Position numbers and translations under genes: made by a program. Positions 20,955 through 28,414 of a stretch of DNA of 39,692 bases are shown here, one piece after another. Below the pieces are notes generated by a model, which was not told where the DNA came from, made no database searches, and was given only the letters and a program-made list of their open reading frames with translations. Origin of the DNA: Amycolatopsis thermalba (GTDB lineage Bacteria; Actinomycetota; Actinomycetes; Mycobacteriales; Pseudonocardiaceae); contig NZ_PQHW01000064.1 of the NCBI RefSeq assembly GCF_003385215.1, positions 1-39,692 on the forward strand, written 5' to 3'. Position 1 is the stretch's first letter, and every line of letters begins with the position of its first letter.

Positions 20955-23900
20955 GTGACAGCAGGGGGGAGACCCGGCCGGGCGCGTGGGCTGCTCGATG
21001 AGGCATCGACCCGGCGAGTGGTGGTCGTGACCGGCGCCGCCGGCTGGGGAAAGACCAGCGCCGTGGCGGAGTGGGCGGAGTCCCGGCAGGCGGTGTGGGT
21101 CGGGGCCGGGGAGCACGACCGGTTGCTCCGCCCGATCGCCGGGGACCCGGCGCGGTTGCGGCGTCCGGGCGCCGGGGAGCTGTTCCTGGTCGTCGACGAC
21201 GTTCAGGCGGTGAGTGCGGAAAACGATTCCGTCGCGGTTCTCGAAACGATTTGCCAGAACGCGCCGGACTGGTTGCACGTGTTGCTGTTGTCGCGCGCGG
21301 AACTGCCGTTCTCGCTCGCCCGGCTCCGCGGCCGGGGGATGGTGGCGGAGATCGACGCGACGCACCTGGCCGTCCGCCCGGCCGAGATCCACGCGCTGGT
21401 CCAGGCGACCGTGGGGGACGATCCGCCCGGGCTGGCCGCCCTGATCCACCAGTGCACCGCGGGCTGGCCGGTCGCGGTGCGGGCGGTGGTGGAGATGATG
21501 CGCGACGTCGCGCCCGGTCAGCGTGCCGCGGTGCTGCGGCGGCTGACCGCGCCCGGCGAGCGGTTCCACGGGTTCCTCACCGAGGAGGTGCTCGGCCAGG
21601 AGTCGCCGGCCGCCCGCGCGACGCTGCGCCGGCTCGCCGTCCTCGGCGAGATCCGCACTCCGGGGCCGGAGCAGGAACGCCTGCTGACCGAGCTGACCCG
21701 GCGCGGGCTGGTGGCGCGCGCCGTGGGCGACGCGCTCCGCTGGTCGCTGATCCGTCCCCTGGCGCACTACTTCTCCCACGAGGCCGTGCTCTCCACACGG
21801 GAACGCGTCGAGCTGCACCTCGAAGCCGGGCGGCGCTACCTCAGCGAGGGGGCGCCCGCCGACGCGCTGCGGCACCTCGCGTCGGCGGGCGCCCACTCCG
21901 CCTGTGCCGCGTTGCTGGTCGAGCACGGCGACGCCCTGGTGGTGAGCGGCCACGGCGACGCGGTACTGGAGGCCGCCGGGCTGCCCACCGAGTTCCTCGA
22001 CGACCCCCGCATCCACCAGGTGGTCGGTGAGGCGCAGCGGACCGCGGGCCACTGGGCGGCGGCCATGGAGAGTTTCCGCCGCGCGAGCCGGTTCCACGAG
22101 GAACTCGACGCCGCGCTCGGCTGGCGCATCGGCATGCTCGCCTTCACCCAGGGCGAGTTCGGCAACACACTCGACGTGCTGGGCCGGACCCGGCTGGGCG
22201 ACGAGGACACCCAGGACGAGGCCAGGGCACTGGCCCTGCTGGCGACGACGTGCCGGATGGTCGGCGAGACCGCTCGGGCGAGGCAGGCGATGGCGCGGGC
22301 GGAAGCCGCGGCCGTTCGGTCGGGCACCCCCGGCGCGCGGGCGGCGATCCACCAGGTGCTGGCGATGCTCGCGGCCGCCGAGCCGGACCGCCGCGAGGCC
22401 GACGTGCAGTGCCTCAACGCGTTGCACAGCGCGCAGGCGGCCGGCGATCTCCTGCAGGTCGGCTGGATCCGGGTCTGCCACGCCTTCCACGCGTGCGACA
22501 TGGGGTCACCGCGGCAGGCGCTCGCCGAGGCCAAACTGGCGCTGCGGACGAGCGAGCAGTGCGGGTGCCCGTTCCTCACCGGGCACGCGCACACCGTCCG
22601 CGCGCGGGCGTACCTCAGCCTCGGCGCCCTGGACGAGGCGGCGGCCGACCTCGGCACGGCCGTGGACACCTTCCAGCGCCTGGGTTCCCGGTTCCTGGCC
22701 TGGCCGCTGTGTGTGCTCGGCGACCTGCACCGCACGCGCGGGCAGCTGGTCCGCGCCACCGCGGACTACGAGGAAGCGCTCGTGGTGGCGCAACCGCACC
22801 ACGACCTGTTCGCCCTGGGGCACGCGTTGATCGGGCTCGCCCGCGTCCGCGCCGCCGACGACCTCGCCGCGGCCCGCACCCTCGCGGACCGCGCTCTCGG
22901 GATGCGCGAAGGGCTGCTGGAGATCCCGGCACGGCTGACGAGCGGCTGGGTCGCGCTCCTGGCCCAGGACCGGGAGCGGGCCGCCGCCGACGCGTCGCGG
23001 GCGGCCAAGGCCGCGCGGCTCCGGCGGGACGGCCCCGGGCTGGCCGAGGCGATCACGCTCGGCGTGCTCGCGTCCGCGGACCCGGCCGCCCGGGCGGACC
23101 TGCTGGACGAGGCGGTGGACCTCTGGCACGAGCACGGGTGCCGCCTGGAGGAGGCGGTGACGCGGGTGGTGGCCGCGCGCGTCGGGGCCCCGGTGCCGGA
23201 CGCCGACGTGTGCCTGGCCGAGGAAACCCTGCGGGCGGCGGGCGTCGACATCGGGGGGCGCCGGGCGGCGGGACCGCTGGCGGCTTCGCGCCCGTCCGGG
23301 CCGGCGGTGTTCATCCGCGCCCTCGGCGCCTTCCAGGTGGTGGTGGACGGCACGCCGGTGCCGAAGACGGCCTGGCAGTCGCGCAAGGCGCGGGATCTGC
23401 TGAAGATCCTGGTCACCCGCCGCCGCCCGGTGCCGCGCGAACAGCTGATGGAGCTGCTGTGGCCGGAGGCCGACCCGGTGAAGGCGGGCAACCGGTTGTC
23501 GGTCCTGTTGTCCCTGGTCCGGGACGTGTTGCGGCAGGGCCAGTCGGCCGGCGGCCCGCTGGCGAGCGACGGCGGCGCGGTGTGGCTCGACCGGTCCCGG
23601 GTGCGGGTCGACCTCGAGGAGTTCCTCACCGGGGCGGAGGAGGCGGCGCGGGCCGACCGCGCCGGACAGGCCGACGCGACGGCCCGGCTGACCGCGGCGG
23701 CGGCCGCCTGCACCGGGGAGGTCCTGGAGGACGAGCCGTACCAGGAGTGGGCGCCGCTGCTGGCGGAGGAGGTCCGGGCGACGCACTTCGCGGTGCTTCG
23801 CGCGCTCGCCTCCCGATTGCGGCAGGCCGGGGACGTCGACGGAGCGGTGCGGTACACGCTGCGGCTGCTGGCGAAGGACGTCTACGACGAGGAGGCGTAC

Positions 23901-24044
23901 CTGATGCTGATCGCCACGCTGCGCGACGCCGGGCGTCTCGGCGAAGCCCGCCGGTACGAGCGGATCTACCACGCGCGGATGAAGGAGATGGGCATCGCGC
24001 CGCACTCGTCGCCGCTCGGCCGGCTCCGGTCGTACCCGGCCTAG
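20955..24044 (+). CDS. Large ATPase regulator with TPR-like middle and C-terminal SARP (winged helix-BTAD) domain
   Basis: A 1029-residue regulator, probably the pathway switch of the lanthipeptide cluster. The N-terminal MalT-like ATPase has Walker A GAAGWGKTS (residues about 28-36) and Walker B LFLVVDDV (about 76-83). A long Ala/Arg/Leu-rich middle reads as TPR-like helix pairs (for example FRRASRFHEELDAALGWRIG). From about residue 785 comes an OmpR-type winged helix (ALGAFQVVVDGTPVPKTAWQ, then RDLLKILVTRRRPVPREQLM, LLWPEADP) and from about 890 the BTAD bundle (YEEAYLMLIATLRDAGRLGEA-like). In classic SARPs that DNA-binding part is N-terminal; here it is C-terminal. GTG at 20955 is favoured by AGGGAGGA at 20941-20948; an in-frame GTG lies at 20901. 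Streptomyces ram/amf clusters instead use a small NarL-type RamR. Confidence 0.88.
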   Translation: MTAGGRPGRARGLLDEASTRRVVVVTGAAGWGKTSAVAEWAESRQAVWVGAGEHDRLLRPIAGDPARLRRPGAGELFLVVDDVQAVSAENDSVAVLETICQNAPDWLHVLLLSRAELPFSLARLRGRGMVAEIDATHLAVRPAEIHALVQATVGDDPPGLAALIHQCTAGWPVAVRAVVEMMRDVAPGQRAAVLRRLTAPGERFHGFLTEEVLGQESPAARATLRRLAVLGEIRTPGPEQERLLTELTRRGLVARAVGDALRWSLIRPLAHYFSHEAVLSTRERVELHLEAGRRYLSEGAPADALRHLASAGAHSACAALLVEHGDALVVSGHGDAVLEAAGLPTEFLDDPRIHQVVGEAQRTAGHWAAAMESFRRASRFHEELDAALGWRIGMLAFTQGEFGNTLDVLGRTRLGDEDTQDEARALALLATTCRMVGETARARQAMARAEAAAVRSGTPGARAAIHQVLAMLAAAEPDRREADVQCLNALHSAQAAGDLLQVGWIRVCHAFHACDMGSPRQALAEAKLALRTSEQCGCPFLTGHAHTVRARAYLSLGALDEAAADLGTAVDTFQRLGSRFLAWPLCVLGDLHRTRGQLVRATADYEEALVVAQPHHDLFALGHALIGLARVRAADDLAAARTLADRALGMREGLLEIPARLTSGWVALLAQDRERAAADASRAAKAARLRRDGPGLAEAITLGVLASADPAARADLLDEAVDLWHEHGCRLEEAVTRVVAARVGAPVPDADVCLAEETLRAAGVDIGGRRAAGPLAASRPSGPAVFIRALGAFQVVVDGTPVPKTAWQSRKARDLLKILVTRRRPVPREQLMELLWPEADPVKAGNRLSVLLSLVRDVLRQGQSAGGPLASDGGAVWLDRSRVRVDLEEFLTGAEEAARADRAGQADATARLTAAAAACTGEVLEDEPYQEWAPLLAEEVRATHFAVLRALASRLRQAGDVDGAVRYTLRLLAKDVYDEEAYLMLIATLRDAGRLGEARRYERIYHARMKEMGIAPHSSPLGRLRSYPA

Positions 24045-24631
24045 AACGCGGGCGCGCCCCACTCGCCGGTGTAGGCGAGCTCGCCCAGCGGCAGCCGCTT
24101 CCGGGGTGCCCGTTCGCGTTCGATGAGCTTGTCCACCTCGAGCACAGCGGGATCACCGGCGTGCCCGACGGCGATCGCGACCCGGGGGACGGCGTCGCCG
24201 GGCACCGCGAACCGCTCGCGGACGGCGTCGGCGTCGAACCCGGCCATCTGGTGCGCGACGAGCCCCTCCGCGACGGCCTGGAGCACGAGGTTCTGCGCGG
24301 CGAGGCCGAGCCCGTACTCGGCGTAGGGGATCGGGCCCTTTTCGTTGCGGGACACCATGATCCCGATCAGCAGCGCGCCCGCGCGGTGCGCCCAGGCCTG
24401 GTTCCGCTCGGTGAGCGTGCCGAGGATCTGCCGGAAGGTCGCGTCACCCCGCCGGCCGGCCAGAAAGCGCGCCGGCTGGGTGTTCCCGAAGGACGGCGCC
24501 CACCGCGCGGCCTCCAGCAGCGCGCGCAGCTGACCCCAGCTCACCTCGCGCGTCTCGTCGAGCGCCCGCGGACTCCACCGCCGCGCGATGACGTCGGTCA
24601 GGGGCACGCTGGAATCGGCTCGCTTGTCCAT
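24041..24631 (-). CDS. Nitroreductase family protein
   Basis: A 196-residue FMN-dependent nitroreductase-like oxidoreductase. The family N-terminus (VPLTDVIARRWSPRALDE), the active-site region LEAARWAPSFGNTQPARFLAG and the EYGLGLAAQNLVLQAVAEGLVAHQMAGFD segment are all present; together they bind FMN and form the dimer interface. The physiological substrate is unknown. The ATG at 24631 shares one base with the stop of the mannosyltransferase gene upstream on the same strand, so the two are translationally coupled. Its 3' end overlaps the convergent regulator gene by four bases (two interlocked TAG stops), leaving no room for a terminator between them. Confidence 0.9.
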   Translation of the reverse strand: MDKRADSSVPLTDVIARRWSPRALDETREVSWGQLRALLEAARWAPSFGNTQPARFLAGRRGDATFRQILGTLTERNQAWAHRAGALLIGIMVSRNEKGPIPYAEYGLGLAAQNLVLQAVAEGLVAHQMAGFDADAVRERFAVPGDAVPRVAIAVGHAGDPAVLEVDKLIERERAPRKRLPLGELAYTGEWGAPAF

Positions 24632-25884
24632 CAGATCGCATACTTCCAGACCGTCAGCGCGTACGCGCCGAACCACGCGCTCGCCAGCGCCACGCCGGAG
24701 CACACCCACCACACCGTGGCCGTCCGGCGCTTCGCCAGTGCCAGCGCCGCCGGGACCAGCAACGTGAACGCCGGCAACAACAACCGCGGCTTCGCGTGCA
24801 TCAGGCTGCTCGATCCGAGGACCATCACCGCCACCCCGGCCGCGTACACCACCAGCACCGTCTCGCGCCGCGCCAGCAACGCCAAACCGGCCAGCGCACC
24901 GAAGATCACCGCCACCGTCAGCACGCTCATCGCCGAGTCGCTGCGCGTCACCACCTCGGCCACGAACCGGATCGTCGACACCCCGCCGTCGAACCGCGTC
25001 CGCCACCCCTGCCACTCCAGGTCGGACCACGTGCTCAGCTGCGCCTCGAAACCGGACTCCGGCCGCACCCGCAGACCGGTCCACCACAGGTAACCGAACA
25101 ACCCCGCCGGCGCCAGCGCCAGCGCCACCAACGGACGGCCGCCGTCCAACCGCCGGGCCAGCGCGCACAGAGCCGCCACGACCACCGCGACGACCAGCGC
25201 CAGCGCCGTCGACCGCACCAGCCCGGCGGCCAGGCAGCACACCCCGGCGAACTCCCACCGCCGTTCCAGCACCGCGACCAGCGTCCACACGGCCAGCGCG
25301 CAGAACAGCGCCTCCGTGTAGGCCATGGTCAGCACCACGCTCATCGGCGTCGCCGCGAACAGGGCGACCAGGAGGTAGCCGGCCCGGCGCGAGCCGCCGC
25401 GCACGAGACGGCCCAGCCGTGCCAGGCCGTAGGCGGCGGCGAGCCCGGCGACCAGCGACACGACCAGCGCCGCCGCGGGAAACCCGAACGCGGGCGCCAG
25501 GATCCGGATCAGGAACGGGTACGCCGGGAAGAAGGCCCGCGGCGTGTGCGGATTGGGGTGCCCGAGCGCATCGGGAACCGGCCCGAGTTCGTAGCCGGAC
25601 GCGGCGATCTTCAGGTACCACTCGCCGTCCCAGGCGGCGATCCTAGACAGCAGGCTCGTTTCGTGCAGCGCGGCGAACACCGTGAGCACCACAACACCGA
25701 GAGCCCGGACACCGAGGTAGACGGCGGCGGGCAGCAGGAGCGCCCGGCGTCTCCAGATCCGCTCTTCCAGGTCCAGCAGCAGGCCAGGGGCCGCTTGGTC
25801 CGGTTTCCGAACGGTTTGGCTGCTCGCCTGCACGGTTGGAGATTTTCCCACGAACCCACGCCGGGGCAGTGGCCGGAGCCACAT
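24631..25884 (-). CDS. GT-C type mannosyltransferase-like membrane protein (PIG-V-like)
   Basis: A protein of up to 417 residues with roughly ten to twelve hydrophobic helices. After the first helix (LLPAAVYLGVRALGVVVLTVFAA) the loop has AAWDGEWYLKIAASGY, the acidic catalytic-type loop of GT-C enzymes that use lipid-linked sugars, and then HTPRAFFPAYPFLIRIL, as in PIG-V/GPI mannosyltransferase 2-like proteins of actinobacteria. It likely adds a sugar, probably mannose from polyprenyl phosphate, to a cell-envelope acceptor, though the substrate is unproven. The ATG at 25884 has no clear ribosome site; in-frame GTGs at 25851 and 25833 are alternatives. It is divergent from lysC. Confidence 0.83.
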   Translation of the reverse strand: MWLRPLPRRGFVGKSPTVQASSQTVRKPDQAAPGLLLDLEERIWRRRALLLPAAVYLGVRALGVVVLTVFAALHETSLLSRIAAWDGEWYLKIAASGYELGPVPDALGHPNPHTPRAFFPAYPFLIRILAPAFGFPAAALVVSLVAGLAAAYGLARLGRLVRGGSRRAGYLLVALFAATPMSVVLTMAYTEALFCALAVWTLVAVLERRWEFAGVCCLAAGLVRSTALALVVAVVVAALCALARRLDGGRPLVALALAPAGLFGYLWWTGLRVRPESGFEAQLSTWSDLEWQGWRTRFDGGVSTIRFVAEVVTRSDSAMSVLTVAVIFGALAGLALLARRETVLVVYAAGVAVMVLGSSSLMHAKPRLLLPAFTLLVPAALALAKRRTATVWWVCSGVALASAWFGAYALTVWKYAI

Positions 25885-25891
25885 AACGGGG

Positions 25892-25919
25892 TGGCCAGGG
25901 CCGTAACCCCCGGTAGGCT
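25892..25919 (+). promoter_or_regulatory. lysC promoter candidate
   Basis: TGGCCA (25892-25897) and TAGGCT (25914-25919) are 16 bp apart. TAGGCT is a frequent -10 form in mycobacteria and relatives. The start of lysC lies 37 bp downstream, with ribosome site AGGAGG at 25939-25944. Confidence 0.4.
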
Positions 25920-25955
25920 GCTCCGAAAGGTGCGAAATAGGAGGTCGGCAGACAA

Positions 25956-27218
25956 GTGGCGCTCGTGGTCCAGAAATACGGCGGTTCGTCGCTGGAGAGC
26001 GCTGATCGCATCAAGCGCGTGGCCGAACGGATCGTGGCCACCAAGAAGGCGGGCAACGACGTGGTCGTCGTGTGCTCCGCCATGGGCGACACCACCGACG
26101 AGTTGCTCGACCTGGCCCAGCAGGTCAACCCGGTGCCGCCCGAACGAGAGATGGACATGCTGCTCACCGCTGGGGAGCGCATTTCCAACGCGCTTGTCGC
26201 GATGGCGATTTCGGCACACGGTTTCGAAGCGTGGTCGTTCACCGGGTCCCAGGCGGGCGTGGTCACGACGGGCGTGCACGGCAACGCGCGCATCATCGAC
26301 GTGACACCCAGCCGGGTCACCGAGGCGCTCGACCAGGGCTACATCGCGCTGGTCGCCGGCTTCCAGGGCGTCGCGCAGGACACCAAGGACATCACCACGC
26401 TCGGCCGCGGCGGTTCGGACACCACCGCGGTGGCGCTGGCCGCGGCGCTCAACGCGGACGCGTGCGAGATCTACTCCGATGTGGACGGCGTGTACACCGC
26501 CGACCCGCGGATCGTGCCCAACGCGCGCAAGCTCGACACCATCCCGTACGAGGAGATGCTCGAACTCGCCGCGAGCGGTTCGAAGATCCTGCACCTGCGC
26601 TCGGTCGAGTACGCCCGCCGCTACGGCGTGCCGATCCGGGTCCGTTCGTCCTACAGCGACAAGCCGGGCACCACCGTGGCCGGTTCGATTGAGGAGATCC
26701 CCGTGGAACAAGCGTTGATCACCGGTGTGGCGCACGACCGGTCGGAGGCCAAGGTCACCGTCACCGGGGTGCCGGACCACGCCGGCGCCGCGGGGCGGAT
26801 CTTCCGGGTCATCGCCGACGCCGAGATCGACATCGACATGGTGCTGCAGAACGTCTCCAACACCGCGGGCCGCACCGACATCACCTTCACGCTGTCCAAG
26901 GCCAACGGCCCGAAGGCCGTCGCCGAGCTGGAGAAGCTGAAGGGCGAGCTGGAGTTCGACTCCGTGCTCTACGACGACCAGGTCGGCAAGGTCTCGCTGG
27001 TGGGCGCCGGCATGCGCTCGCACCCCGGCGTCACCGCGACCTTCTGTGAGGCGCTGGCCAAGGTCGGCGTCAACATCGAAATCATCAACACCTCGGAGAT
27101 CCGGATCTCGGTCCTGATCCGCGACGCGCAGCTGGACGACGCGGTGCGCGCGATCCACGAGGCCTTCGAACTGGGCGGCGACGAAGAAGCCGTCGTTTAC
27201 GCAGGGAGTGGTCGCTGA
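25956..27218 (+). CDS. lysC: Aspartate kinase
   Basis: Phosphorylates aspartate, the first step toward lysine, threonine, methionine and diaminopimelate for the cell wall. The 420-residue size matches the alpha subunit of actinobacterial LysC. The kinase domain starts [20 protein letters not shown] and contains the nucleotide and aspartate sites ([47 protein letters not shown]). Two ACT domains follow from about residue 265 ([15 protein letters not shown] and [19 protein letters not shown]), which carry feedback inhibition. The GTG at 25956 gives [10 protein letters not shown], the standard N-terminus. asd begins one base after the stop. An internal start for a beta subunit is listed separately. 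Confidence 0.97.
   Translation: MALVVQKYGGSSLESADRIKRVAERIVATKKAGNDVVVVCSAMGDTTDELLDLAQQVNPVPPEREMDMLLTAGERISNALVAMAISAHGFEAWSFTGSQAGVVTTGVHGNARIIDVTPSRVTEALDQGYIALVAGFQGVAQDTKDITTLGRGGSDTTAVALAAALNADACEIYSDVDGVYTADPRIVPNARKLDTIPYEEMLELAASGSKILHLRSVEYARRYGVPIRVRSSYSDKPGTTVAGSIEEIPVEQALITGVAHDRSEAKVTVTGVPDHAGAAGRIFRVIADAEIDIDMVLQNVSNTAGRTDITFTLSKANGPKAVAELEKLKGELEFDSVLYDDQVGKVSLVGAGMRSHPGVTATFCEALAKVGVNIEIINTSEIRISVLIRDAQLDDAVRAIHEAFELGGDEEAVVYAGSGR
26703..27218 (+). CDS. Aspartate kinase beta subunit (internal in-frame start within lysC)
   Basis: Inside lysC a GAGGAG ribosome site (26691-26696) lies 6 bases before an in-frame GTG at 26703. Translation from it gives a 171-residue protein beginning [18 protein letters not shown], exactly the ACT-domain regulatory part. 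Aspartokinases of Corynebacterium glutamicum and Bacillus subtilis are alpha2beta2 enzymes whose beta subunit is made from the same kind of internal start. The context here is unusually good for an internal site. Confidence 0.75.
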   Translation: MEQALITGVAHDRSEAKVTVTGVPDHAGAAGRIFRVIADAEIDIDMVLQNVSNTAGRTDITFTLSKANGPKAVAELEKLKGELEFDSVLYDDQVGKVSLVGAGMRSHPGVTATFCEALAKVGVNIEIINTSEIRISVLIRDAQLDDAVRAIHEAFELGGDEEAVVYAGSGR

Positions 27219-27219
27219 A

Positions 27220-28287
27220 ATGGCTCCAACGTTGGCTCTCGTCGGTGCCACCGGCGCGGTCGGCACCGTCATGATCGACATCATCAACGGCCGCCCGAGC
27301 GTGCCGTGGGGTGAGATCCGGCTGATCGCCTCGCCGCGGTCGGCGGGCAAGAAGATCACGGTGCGGGGCGAGGAACTGACCGTCATCGCGCTGTCCCCGG
27401 AGGCCTTCGACGGCGTGGACGTCGCGATGTTCGACGTGCCGGACGAGGTGTCCGCCGAGTGGGCGCCGATCGCGGCCGAGCGCGGCGCGATCGCGGTCGA
27501 CAACTCCGGCGCGTTCCGGATGGACGACGAGGTGCCGCTGGTGGTGCCCGAGGTCAACTCGGACAAGGTGCGGCAGCGGCCGCGCGGCATCATCGCCAAC
27601 CCGAACTGCACGACGCTGTCGATGATGGCGGCGCTGGGCGCGCTGCACCGCGAGTTCGGCCTGACCGAACTGGTGGTCGCCTCCTACCAGGCGGCCTCCG
27701 GGGCCGGCCAGCCCGGCATCGACCGGCTGCAGGCCGAGCTGGCCGCGGTGTCCGGCAAGGGCCTCGGCTCGACCGCCGGGGACGTGCGCGCCGAGCTGGA
27801 GTCGGCCGGTCTGCCGCTGGCGGACAGCCCGTTCGCCGGCACGCCGCTGGCCTTGAACGTCGTTCCCGCCGCCGGTTCGTACAAGGGGGACGGCTGGTTC
27901 TCCGAGGAGCTGAAGGTCCGCAACGAGTCGCGCAAGATCCTCGGCATCCCGGACCTGAAGGTGTCCGCTACCTGCGTGCGCGTCCCGGTGGTCACCACGC
28001 ACTCGCTCGCGGTGCACGCCACCTTCGCGCGCGAGGTCACCGTGGAGGCCGCGCACAAGGTGTTCGACGCCCAGCCCACGATCGTGCTGGTCGACGACCC
28101 GGAGAACGGCAAGTTCCCCAGCCCGGCCGAGGTGGTCGGCGGCGACCCGACGTACGTCGGACGGGTGCGGCAGGCGCTGGACTTCCCGAACACGCTCGAC
28201 TTCTTCGTGTGCGGCGACAACCTGCGCAAGGGCGCGGCGCTGAACACCTACGAGATCGCCGAGCAGCTGGCCCCCGAGTTCGGCTGA
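27220..28287 (+). CDS. asd: Aspartate-semialdehyde dehydrogenase
   Basis: Reduces aspartyl phosphate to aspartate semialdehyde with NADPH, directly after LysC. The 355-residue protein has the N-terminal Rossmann motif [15 protein letters not shown], the catalytic Cys in [11 protein letters not shown], and the later substrate-binding residues ([14 protein letters not shown] with the active-site His). The ATG at 27220 is preferred over an overlapping GTG at 27208 because it gives the family N-terminus [12 protein letters not shown] and follows a GGGAG sequence. The gene lies one base beyond the lysC stop, and lysC-asd is a well-known operon. It was probably the last gene of that operon, since a separate regulatory region follows. 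Confidence 0.97.
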   Translation: MAPTLALVGATGAVGTVMIDIINGRPSVPWGEIRLIASPRSAGKKITVRGEELTVIALSPEAFDGVDVAMFDVPDEVSAEWAPIAAERGAIAVDNSGAFRMDDEVPLVVPEVNSDKVRQRPRGIIANPNCTTLSMMAALGALHREFGLTELVVASYQAASGAGQPGIDRLQAELAAVSGKGLGSTAGDVRAELESAGLPLADSPFAGTPLALNVVPAAGSYKGDGWFSEELKVRNESRKILGIPDLKVSATCVRVPVVTTHSLAVHATFAREVTVEAAHKVFDAQPTIVLVDDPENGKFPSPAEVVGGDPTYVGRVRQALDFPNTLDFFVCGDNLRKGAALNTYEIAEQLAPEFG

Positions 28288-28336
28288 CCGACACTCAGCG
28301 TTGCTCTGATCTCCCCGAAATCACCCGATGGGGAGC

Positions 28337-28403
28337 CGACTTCTCCCTGGCCTGACGTGAACGCGCTTCTAGGGTGGGCCCAGTCAGTGGCAGGGAGAAG
28401 TCG
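28337..28403. promoter_or_regulatory. Spaced inverted repeat upstream of the SdrD-like gene
   Basis: CGACTTCTCCCTG (28337-28349) is exactly mirrored at 28391-28403, with 41 bp between. The interval includes a TAGGGT element (28370-28375) that could be a -10 sequence, though no good -35 is seen. The right arm adjoins the GGGGAG ribosome site. In readthrough RNA the arms would form a 13-bp stem; alternatively they are protein-binding half sites. Confidence 0.5.
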
Positions 28404-28414
28404 GGGAGCTCGCG

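Noticed and set aside
24041-24044. Readthrough fusion of regulator and nitroreductase
   Set aside because: The genes are convergent on opposite strands; the overlap consists only of interlocked stop codons.
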